From: Chitinophagaceae bacterium
GTDB lineage: Bacteria; Bacteroidota; Bacteroidia; Chitinophagales; Chitinophagaceae
Assembly: GCA_947452875.1 (NCBI GenBank)
Contig: CANGEZ010000039.1
Coordinates: forward strand, 1-12,084
Length of the DNA stretch: 12,084 nucleotides
Direction of reading: 5' to 3'
The stretch's first letter is position 1; each line of letters begins with the position of its first letter. A model generated the notes under the pieces. That model was not told the DNA's origin and ran no database searches. It was given only the letters and a program-made list of their open reading frames with translations. The position numbers were made by a program, and so were the translations under genes. Shown here one piece after another: positions 6,058 to 12,084 of this stretch.

Positions 6058-7416
6058 ATGAGCAAATTAAGATACGAAAGACCCGTCATCCAAAAAATGA
6101 ATGCCGGATTGATGAATAAATTTGGCACCAGAACAGAATACGAACCCGTAAAACAAATCGACGGCGTTTCCGTAGCCTCTATTATAAAAGAATATGGCTC
6201 CCCTGTTTTTGTTATGAGCGAAAGAACCATCCGAAAAACTTATAAAGAAGCAGTAAGAGCTTTCAAAACAAGATATCCTAAAGTACAGTTTGCCTGGAGT
6301 TATAAAACAAATTATATCAATGCAGTTTGCAATATTTTTCACCAAGAAGGTAGTTGGGCTGAAGTAGTTAGCGGATTTGAGTATAATAAAGCTTTAGGTA
6401 ATGGTGTACCAGGAAACAAAATCATTTTCAACGGTCCCGAAAAAACAAACGAAGAATTGTTGCTCGCAATAAAGAATGATTCTCTTATTCACATTGATCA
6501 TTTCGATGAACTATACCAACTGATAGAAATTTGCGAACATTTGGATAAAAAACCTCGCGTAGCCATCCGCGTGAACATGGATACAGGTGTATATCCAATG
6601 TGGGATCGTTTTGGTTTTAATTATGAAAATGGTTCGGCATGGAACGCATTGACTAAAATTGTGGCTTCAGGCAAATTGCAGTTAACCGGTTTGCATTGTC
6701 ATATTGGAACTTACATGTTGTCTTCAGATGCTTATGCTGTCGCAGTAAATAAACTCAGTGACTTGGCTTTCAAATGCAAATCTCAGCTAAATGCATCCAT
6801 TCAATATCTAGATTTAGGCGGTGGATTTCCATCAGCGAATACATTAAGAGGCGCATATTTACCTGCATCAGACACCAACCCATCCATCGACGATTTTGCG
6901 GAAGCCATTACAAATGCCATTTTGAATGCAGGTTTCAAAACCGATGAGTTGCCTTTGCTGATTCTTGAAACAGGTAGAGCCTTGGTAGACGAAGCCGGTT
7001 ATTTGCTAGGTTCTGTTTTAGCCAATAAAAGATTAAGCGACGGCAGAAGAGCCACAATTATGGACTTCGGCGTGAATATACTTTTCACTTCATTTTGGTA
7101 CGAACATAAAATCAGTCCGGCGCAGGATTTCACACATCATACAGAAGACATGGTTTTGTATGGTCCTTTATGCATGAATATCGACATGGTTAGAGAATCG
7201 GTGAATTTGCCTTTACTCAACCGCGGCGACCAAGTAGTCGTTCATCGTGTTGGCGCCTACAACATGACGCAATGGATGCAGTTTATTCAAATGCGACCTA
7301 ATGTGGTAATGATTGATGAATCAGGCAATACCCATCTAATCAGAAAAGCCGAAGATTTGAAGTATATTGAGCAGCTTGAAGAAATGCCAAAACATCTTTC
7401 ATCTATCAGTTTGTAA
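6058..7416 (+). CDS. Fold-type III PLP-dependent decarboxylase (DapDC/Orn-Arg DC-like)
   Basis: This 452-aa alanine-racemase-fold (type III) enzyme probably removes the alpha-carboxyl group of a basic amino acid. Motifs are FAWSYKTN with Lys83 in the position of the PLP Schiff-base lysine, HCHIG (213-217), YLDLGGGFPSA (250-260) for phosphate binding, ETGR (304-307, EPGR in most diaminopimelate decarboxylases), YGPLCMNID with Cys372 and Asp376 matching the C-x-x-x-D active-site pair from the other subunit, and GAYNMTQWMQF (399-409). All catalytic positions are kept. The changed ETGR and CMNID surroundings and the insert FTSFWYEHKISP (343-354) argue against an ordinary lysA gene. It lies 34 nt after the ATP-grasp gene, and its TAA stop overlaps the next ATG by one base. 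Substrate unknown; DAP, lysine, ornithine, arginine or a modified derivative are possible. Confidence 0.88.
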   Translation: MSKLRYERPVIQKMNAGLMNKFGTRTEYEPVKQIDGVSVASIIKEYGSPVFVMSERTIRKTYKEAVRAFKTRYPKVQFAWSYKTNYINAVCNIFHQEGSWAEVVSGFEYNKALGNGVPGNKIIFNGPEKTNEELLLAIKNDSLIHIDHFDELYQLIEICEHLDKKPRVAIRVNMDTGVYPMWDRFGFNYENGSAWNALTKIVASGKLQLTGLHCHIGTYMLSSDAYAVAVNKLSDLAFKCKSQLNASIQYLDLGGGFPSANTLRGAYLPASDTNPSIDDFAEAITNAILNAGFKTDELPLLILETGRALVDEAGYLLGSVLANKRLSDGRRATIMDFGVNILFTSFWYEHKISPAQDFTHHTEDMVLYGPLCMNIDMVRESVNLPLLNRGDQVVVHRVGAYNMTQWMQFIQMRPNVVMIDESGNTHLIRKAEDLKYIEQLEEMPKHLSSISL

Positions 7417-9617
7417 TGAAAGTATTATCAAAGAAGACCACGGAAATACAATCCATTTTCAAAAGTGTATTGAATAGTTACGGCATGTTGTTTTTTACAC
7501 AGCAGTCTTTTTTTTCGTGGCTGGTATTATTAATTAGCTTTTTTATTCCTCAATCGGGATTGGCTGGATTGATTGCCGTTTTCACATCTGTAATCACTTC
7601 TAGGTTATTGGGATTTGACACGAATCAAATTAAATCCGGATTATACAGTTATAGCGCTTTGCTTTTCGGTTTGGGTTTCGCCGCTAATTTTCAATGGGGA
7701 AATGCATTTCTTTTATTGTTGATTATTGGTTCTGTACTTACCATGCTTTTATCGGTTGCCATTTCATCAAAGCTGAATGCCAAAAACATACCTGGACTTT
7801 CACTGGCGTTCATTTTTACAACATGGATTGTTTTGCTGGCGTCAAAGCAATTTGGTTATATGGGCTTAACCCAACGAAATTTATATTGGGTAAATGAAAC
7901 TTATGCCATTGGAGGAACCACCTTACTCAATTTTGTACAGGCATTGGAAAACTTGCAGTTGGCTCCTTACATTTCCGGATTTTTCAGGTCCATGAGTGCG
8001 ATTATTTTTCAGGGAAATATCCTTGCAGGTATTTTATTGTCGATAGGTTTATTAATCAATTCACGTATTTCATTCATTTTGGCAATAACAGGATATTCAA
8101 TCGCCATCCTGTTTAACTATTTGATGGGTGGTTTCAAAACCGGAGATTTGTCTTATTACAATATGGGAACCAATTTCATCCTTGTTGCTATTGCACTTGG
8201 CGGGTTTTACTTAATTCCTTCGCTGAGATCTTTTTTATGGACCTTGATAACCGTTCCCATCTCCTATTTGCTTGTTGTCGGATTAGGAACAATAACTTAC
8301 AGTTTTGGCTTGCCTGTTTTTTCATTGCCATTTTGTATGATTGTGATATTGTTTTTGTACTGCTTACAATTAAGAAAAAATCCCGGCAGGATCGTTACCA
8401 CTCCTATTCAATATTACAATCCTGAGATAAACCTTTACCGCTATCTCAATGGAAAAGAAAGACTATACAACCGATACTACCAACAATTAAGTTTGCCTGT
8501 ATTGGGCGAATGGATGATTAGTCAGGGTTATGATGGAACAATTACCCATAAAGGCGAGTGGTCGAAAGCTATAGATTTTGTGATTCTGGATGAGCAAATG
8601 AAGACTTTTCAGCATCCAGGAAATTTGCCCGAACATTTTTATTGTTTTAATAAGCCTGTGATTGCTCCTGCAGACGGGATTGTCATAGAAATCATAGATT
8701 ATATTGAAGACAATGAAATCGGAAAAAACAACACTACCCAAAATTGGGGAAATACCATCATCATCAAACATGCGCCAAACCTTTACAGCAAGTTGTCTCA
8801 TTTAAAACAATATTCAGTAAAAGTAAAAAAAGACAGTTTTGTAAGAAAGGAAGACATCATCGCATTTTGTGGCAATTCGGGACGATCGCCAGAACCACAT
8901 TTACATTTTCAATTGCAGACAACACCGCATATCGGTTCTAAAACACTGCATTATCCTTTGTCTAATTTTTATTCCAGAAAAGAAAACCAATTAAGCTTTA
9001 ATAACATTTCTGTTCCTGAAGAAGGCAGCTTTGTCAGCAATGTGATTTCCAATCTTCAAATGCAAGAGGCGTTTTCATTTCAACCTGGATTTGTAATGAA
9101 AGTTGAGGCCCCCGGAATGGAAGATGAGGAATGGGAAGTGTTTACAGACGAATACAACGAAACATATTTCTATTGCAAAGAGCAACAGGCCATCGCTTAT
9201 TTTTTCTGTAACGGAAATGTATTTTATTTCACCAATTTTATCGGCAACAAAAAATCGCTGTTCTATTACTTTTATGTTGCTGCCTATAAAGTTTTATTAA
9301 GTACAGAAAACAATATTTCAATCAAAGACGCCTACCCGATTTCTTTATTCAGCAACAGTATTACGCGATGGATACAAGATTTACTTTCACCATTTTTCAT
9401 TTTCATCAAACTAGATTATGAAAGCAAAGCAATTGGTGAAGATAATTTCCTTGGTGGAGGCAAAACGACAATCAATAGTCAACAATCTTATCAAATGTTT
9501 GGAAAAAAAAGGAAAATGTCATCGGCCGTCATCAACATTGAAAAAAATAAAATCATCAGTTTTAGCTTACAACTAAAAAACAAAACTATCAACGCCACAT
9601 GCGAATTCATGCAATAA
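7416..9617 (+). CDS. Urea-transporter-type membrane domain fused to M23 metallopeptidase-like domain
   Basis: The 733-aa protein has three parts. Residues about 25-320 form roughly ten membrane helices of the UT (urea channel) family, with GLYSYSALLFGLGF (75-88), NIPGLSLAF (124-132) and GLPVFSLPF (298-306); the last fits the UT signature LPxxTxPF (Ser for Thr), the first half carries its degenerate copy, and YYNMGTNFILVAIALGGF (247-264) is the second-half core. Residues about 360-520 look like an M23 peptidase: PVIAPADGIV (414-423), SKLSHLKQYSVKVKKD (458-473), IIAFCGNSGRSPEPHLHFQL (481-500) with His462, His495 and His497. The first zinc His of the H-x-x-x-D motif appears replaced by Ser383 before Asp387. 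Residues about 535-733 form a further domain I do not recognise. It starts at a TAATG overlap with the decarboxylase stop and overlaps the next gene by 19 nt. UT proteins pass urea or related small molecules; here the cargo may be the product of the upstream enzymes. Confidence 0.85.
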   Translation: MKVLSKKTTEIQSIFKSVLNSYGMLFFTQQSFFSWLVLLISFFIPQSGLAGLIAVFTSVITSRLLGFDTNQIKSGLYSYSALLFGLGFAANFQWGNAFLLLLIIGSVLTMLLSVAISSKLNAKNIPGLSLAFIFTTWIVLLASKQFGYMGLTQRNLYWVNETYAIGGTTLLNFVQALENLQLAPYISGFFRSMSAIIFQGNILAGILLSIGLLINSRISFILAITGYSIAILFNYLMGGFKTGDLSYYNMGTNFILVAIALGGFYLIPSLRSFLWTLITVPISYLLVVGLGTITYSFGLPVFSLPFCMIVILFLYCLQLRKNPGRIVTTPIQYYNPEINLYRYLNGKERLYNRYYQQLSLPVLGEWMISQGYDGTITHKGEWSKAIDFVILDEQMKTFQHPGNLPEHFYCFNKPVIAPADGIVIEIIDYIEDNEIGKNNTTQNWGNTIIIKHAPNLYSKLSHLKQYSVKVKKDSFVRKEDIIAFCGNSGRSPEPHLHFQLQTTPHIGSKTLHYPLSNFYSRKENQLSFNNISVPEEGSFVSNVISNLQMQEAFSFQPGFVMKVEAPGMEDEEWEVFTDEYNETYFYCKEQQAIAYFFCNGNVFYFTNFIGNKKSLFYYFYVAAYKVLLSTENNISIKDAYPISLFSNSITRWIQDLLSPFFIFIKLDYESKAIGEDNFLGGGKTTINSQQSYQMFGKKRKMSSAVINIEKNKIISFSLQLKNKTINATCEFMQ

Positions 9618-10780
9618 TCATATCGTTTTTGTTACTTTCACTTTCAGAAAATCTGCAAGCTCAGGATACATTAAGTACGGAGTATACAGACCAACATTCT
9701 TATCAACTTTATCTTGAAGGAAACTGGAATCAACTCATTCAATTTGGAAACAAAGCCATTGAAAACGGTGTTGACTTTACATATTTGCGTCTTCGCCTAG
9801 GTTATGCAGCAGTTCAAAACAAAAATTACAGTGAAGCTTTAAAGCATTATCAGCACATTTTGAATAAAGACAAATACAATGAAACCGCAAGGTATTATGT
9901 TTGGTATTGCAGAGAATATCTAAATCAGTCGGAAGCTGCTATTTACAATGTCCGTTACTTTTCAAAAGAAACAGTTCAAAAAGAAAAATTAAGCAAATAC
10001 AAGATCAAATCAATAGGCATTGAAAGCAGCTTTAAAACAACTGATAACTCAAATAGAGGCAATTCTTTTTACAACAGAATAAACCTAAACGCTCAATTGG
10101 GTTGGAGATTTACGATGAATCAATCGGCTGTTTTATTCAATCAAACCATCAATGAGAAATTTCTGACACTGGTTCAAAGAAATGATTCCATTGCTATCAA
10201 ACAAAAAGAATATTATAATTTGATAACTTTCAATATTGACCATCATCTACAATTGAAAGCTGCTTATCATTACTTGTACACGCCAAATAACAACATCATT
10301 TATCGAAATCATGTCAGCATGTTGGGGATGAAATATTTAGGGAATCATCTAAATGTTCAAGGTTCGATTTTATTGGGCAAAATATCCGACACCGGATTCA
10401 AGCAATATGAAATACAAGCAGATTATTATCCATCAGGCAATTTGAATTTTTACACTTCATCCAATATCAGTTTTAGAGAGTATGCTGGAGATCATCAAAT
10501 CAACATGAAACAGATTGTTGGATTGAAAGTAAATAAAAAATTATGGTTAGAAGGCAATGTGACCATCGGTAAATTCAGCAACAGAGCTGAAAATGACGGG
10601 TTATATATTTACAATGCCATTGACCCCAATTTAGCAAAAGCTGGCTTATCCATTTACTATGCTCCTATGAAACAATTGCTGTTGCAAATTGGTGTACTGA
10701 CAGAGAAACGAGAATTATTTTACACAAATTATATTTTCAATCAACATTCAATCAACGGAGGTATCACATGGAAATTTTAA
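9599..10780 (+). CDS. TPR plus outer-membrane beta-barrel protein, YaiO-like
   Basis: This 393-aa exported protein has a signal peptide (about 1-21, cut near NLQA|QD). A short helical region (about 33-130) contains TPR-like units such as YLRLRLGYAAVQNKNYSEAL and YQHILNKDKYNETARYYVWY. From about 135 onward it is built of alternating amphipathic strands rich in aromatics (for example NRINLNAQLGWRFTMNQSAV, LQLKAAYHYLYTP, GLSIYYAPMKQLLLQIGVL) and ends in GGITWKF, a terminal Phe typical of barrel insertion signals. Domain order resembles YaiO-type outer-membrane proteins. It lies inside the operon, overlapping both neighbours (19 nt and 13 nt), so it likely works with the inner-membrane UT-M23 protein, perhaps as an outer-membrane pore or anchor. 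That role is inference. Confidence 0.8.
   Translation: MRIHAIIISFLLLSLSENLQAQDTLSTEYTDQHSYQLYLEGNWNQLIQFGNKAIENGVDFTYLRLRLGYAAVQNKNYSEALKHYQHILNKDKYNETARYYVWYCREYLNQSEAAIYNVRYFSKETVQKEKLSKYKIKSIGIESSFKTTDNSNRGNSFYNRINLNAQLGWRFTMNQSAVLFNQTINEKFLTLVQRNDSIAIKQKEYYNLITFNIDHHLQLKAAYHYLYTPNNNIIYRNHVSMLGMKYLGNHLNVQGSILLGKISDTGFKQYEIQADYYPSGNLNFYTSSNISFREYAGDHQINMKQIVGLKVNKKLWLEGNVTIGKFSNRAENDGLYIYNAIDPNLAKAGLSIYYAPMKQLLLQIGVLTEKRELFYTNYIFNQHSINGGITWKF
10757..10761 (+). promoter_or_regulatory. Shine-Dalgarno site GGAGG for the last TPR gene
   Basis: GGAGG sits 6 nt before the ATG at 10768, inside the last codons of the barrel gene. Strong Shine-Dalgarno sites are rare in Bacteroidota, and none of the other genes here has one. 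The site supports the ATG at 10768 and independent re-initiation within the operon. Because it overlaps coding DNA, chance is possible. Confidence 0.5.
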
Positions 10781-11388
10781 AAAAATCAATCGCCACATCA
10801 TTCATCATCTTTGCTAGTTTTTGGGCAAATGCACAAAACGAAGCCGCTATGCAAAAAGCATTCAGTGAAAGCTACAAGCAGGAGTCGGCTTATAAATATA
10901 GCGAAGCCATCACAGCCCTGACTTCATTCAACAACAAAGACAGTTATGAAATAAATCTCAGATTAGGTTGGCTTCATTATTTAAACAAGAATTACACTCA
11001 AGCACAGTCGTTCTATCAACATGCAGTTTCATTAAAGCCATATTCCATTGAAGCTAAACTGGGTTATGTAAAAGCATTGGCTGCCAATGAAAATTGGGAT
11101 AAAGTCATGAAGGAATATGATGAGATATTAAAAATCGATCCTCAAAATTATACTGCTAATTATTGGTCGGGGGTAATTTATTACAATCGTAAAAAATACG
11201 AAACGGCGTCAAAAATATTTGAAAAGCTTATTAATCTTTATCCATTTGATTACGATGCCAATCATTTAATGGCCTGGACTTGTTTGAATATGGGTAGGCT
11301 AAATGATGCGAAAACTCTTTTCAATAAAGCGTTGTTGATTAAACCGAATGACGCTTCTTGTCTTGAGGGGTTGAGTAAAATTAAATAA
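10768..11388 (+). CDS. Exported tetratricopeptide repeat protein
   Basis: The 206-aa protein begins with a signal peptide (MEILKKSIATSFIIFASFWANA|Q, cut near residue 22), so it is periplasmic or surface exposed. The mature part is a run of TPR units: SAYKYSEAITALTSF (40-54), INLRLGWLHYLNKNYTQAQSF (62-82), AKLGYVKALAANENWDKVM (96-114), ANYWSGVIYYNRKKYETASK (130-149) and NHLMAWTCLNMGRLNDAKTL (165-184). There is no catalytic motif; TPR proteins act as docking scaffolds. It is the last gene of the operon and its start overlaps the barrel gene by 13 nt. It shares repeat style with the N-terminal TPR of the barrel gene, so the pair may have arisen by duplication of that region; this is not tested. 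Confidence 0.85.
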   Translation: MEILKKSIATSFIIFASFWANAQNEAAMQKAFSESYKQESAYKYSEAITALTSFNNKDSYEINLRLGWLHYLNKNYTQAQSFYQHAVSLKPYSIEAKLGYVKALAANENWDKVMKEYDEILKIDPQNYTANYWSGVIYYNRKKYETASKIFEKLINLYPFDYDANHLMAWTCLNMGRLNDAKTLFNKALLIKPNDASCLEGLSKIK

Positions 11389-11412
11389 GGCCCCCTCGAT
11401 CCCCCAAGGGGG
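11389..11412 (+). terminator. Possible terminator hairpin after the six-gene operon
   Basis: Directly after the TAA stop there is CCCCCT (11391-11396) and AGGGGG (11407-11412), able to form a stem with a 10-nt loop; alternatively CCCC/GGGG can pair around CAAG. No U-tract follows. Similar C-rich/G-rich pairs occur as dispersed intergenic elements in Bacteroidota genomes, which I recall but cannot check. It may act as a terminator or be a repeat remnant. Confidence 0.45.
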
Positions 11413-11628
11413 AAGCCGATTGTGATGTAGGGACTAACTTTAATGGGTTTCATGCAAAGCTCGCAAGGGAGCTTGGACGCAATGTTTTTGTGCCGCAAAG
11501 TCACCAAGGCACTAAGATTAACTAAGTTTTCATCGCTTCGCGATTAGAAGAAATAGCCACGAATTCACGAATTGACATAAAACATTGAACCAATGCTTTC
11601 AACTCGGTCAGAGACCTTTGTTGGCATA
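11413..11628 (+). other. Intergenic region with hairpins and short repeats, no gene
   Basis: No coding frame with family resemblance is seen here. It contains a perfect 6-bp hairpin AAGCTC/GAGCTT (11457-11474), a hairpin ATCGC/GCGAT (11532-11544) around TTC, and an adjacent 8-bp duplication CACGAATT (11558-11573). The segment GCCGCAAAGTCACCAAGGCACTAAG (11492-11516) has the CGCAAAG-CTAAG style common in intergenic repeat sequences of many Bacteroidota genomes. It reads as a graveyard of dispersed small repeats. Confidence 0.5.
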
Positions 11629-11654
11629 ACCAGCGAAGCGAATTAAACCATTAA
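11629..11654 (+). repeat. Dispersed copy of the 26-bp repeat unit
   Basis: ACCAGCGAAGCGAATTAAAC followed by CATTAA differs from the first unit of the tandem array (4511-4536) by a single base. Degenerate further pieces (TTAAACCGTTAAACCTT) follow. It is in the same orientation as the array, about 7.1 kb away on the other side of the operon. Confidence 0.75.
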
Positions 11655-11682
11655 ACCGTTAAACCTTCAACCACCGCAGCGT

Positions 11683-12084
11683 CTACTGCTTCCATTCATT
11701 ATTCTTAAAGTTAACATCCGGCAATACTTTATCAGCATCAATGGTAACAGATTTCAGCTTTTCTTTCACAGGAATTTTCACAATGAAACTTGATGCATTA
11801 TTCCAGATTTCAACAGGAAGTTTGATGATGTCTTTTTTGCCAAATTCTGTTTCATAAGAAAGGGTAACAGGCATGGCCATTTGATTCAAATTTGATATGG
11901 TAACTAAAGGACCTGTTGCTTCGTTTTTAACTTCAGTAATGGCTTGGTCTAATCTATAATCATTCAGAAACCATGCTCTCCAGAACCAACCCAAATCCTC
12001 TCCTGCAGCATTGTTCATCGAATTGAAAAAATCCCAAGGTGTAGGGTGTTTGAAAGCCCATTTTTTGATGTAGTTTCTAAATGC
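11683..12084 (-). CDS. M1-family aminopeptidase-like protein, C-terminal fragment
   Basis: Only the last 133 residues lie in the window; the frame is open to the right edge. Read from the edge, it gives AFRNYIKKWAFKHPTPWDFF, then NAAGEDLGWFWRAWFLNDYRLD, which fits the M1 metallopeptidase helical domain (the family's HPTPWDFF-like and DLGWFWRxWF-like segments). The rest is a small beta domain (VTISNLNQMAMPVTLSYETEF, VEIWNNASSFIVKIPV) ending LPDVNFKNNEWKQ. The zinc site HExxH lies outside the window, so activity cannot be judged. It points toward the operon end (convergent) with the repeat region between. Confident as an M1-type C-terminus; a subfamily cannot be given. Confidence 0.85.
   Translation of the reverse strand, partial: AFRNYIKKWAFKHPTPWDFFNSMNNAAGEDLGWFWRAWFLNDYRLDQAITEVKNEATGPLVTISNLNQMAMPVTLSYETEFGKKDIIKLPVEIWNNASSFIVKIPVKEKLKSVTIDADKVLPDVNFKNNEWKQ

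Noticed and set aside
8487..8801. Minus-strand 104-aa frame within the UT-M23 gene
   Set aside because: It overlaps the M23-like domain, whose plus-strand motifs are clear; the minus frame has none.
4712..11388. Ordinary urea uptake or urease locus
   Set aside because: There are no urease or nickel-handling genes; the neighbours are a ligase, a decarboxylase and envelope proteins.

Overview
The window looks like a chromosomal segment of a Bacteroidota bacterium, probably from the Chitinophagia/Sphingobacteriia side. The evidence is low GC, AT-rich leaders with almost no Shine-Dalgarno sites, TAnnTTTG-type -7 promoter boxes, a Bacteroidota-only DUF3822 gene beside rsmD and lpxK, and outer-membrane proteins with signal peptides ending in ...QAQ/NAQ. 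This assignment comes from protein resemblance and signals recalled from memory; no database search was run.

Layout. Positions 1-2456 (minus strand) hold a compact housekeeping operon, DUF3822 - rsmD - lpxK. lpxK (lipid A 4'-kinase) runs off the left edge a few residues before its stop. Divergent from it, on the plus strand, are a MATE-family efflux transporter (2460-3836) and a RimJ/RimL-like GNAT acetyltransferase (3892-4395). Both have a TAnnTTTG box so close to the ATG that their mRNAs may be leaderless. Positions 4396-4711 hold no gene. They contain short GCTGGATA repeats, an inverted repeat and a tandem array of a 26-bp unit.

Positions 4712-11388 hold the most interesting content: six tightly packed plus-strand genes that read as one operon. 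They encode (1) an 80-aa PqqD-like protein, (2) a CarB/PylC-like ATP-grasp ligase, (3) a fold-III PLP-dependent amino-acid decarboxylase related to diaminopimelate decarboxylase, (4) a 733-aa fusion of a urea-transporter-type membrane domain with an M23-peptidase-like domain and an unrecognised C-terminal domain, (5) a TPR plus outer-membrane beta-barrel protein and (6) an exported TPR protein. The last three junctions overlap by 1, 19 and 13 nt. The set suggests a cytoplasmic amide-ligation/decarboxylation step on a small molecule or peptide, linked to an inner-membrane channel and an outer-membrane component. I do not recognise it as a named pathway; substrate and product are unknown, and no precursor peptide or radical-SAM gene is present.

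After the operon, 11389-11682 is non-coding and carries hairpins, short repeats and one near-identical copy of the 26-bp unit found upstream of the operon, so the operon is flanked by direct copies of this repeat. The right edge (11683-12084, minus) is the C-terminus of an M1-type aminopeptidase-like protein that continues beyond the window.
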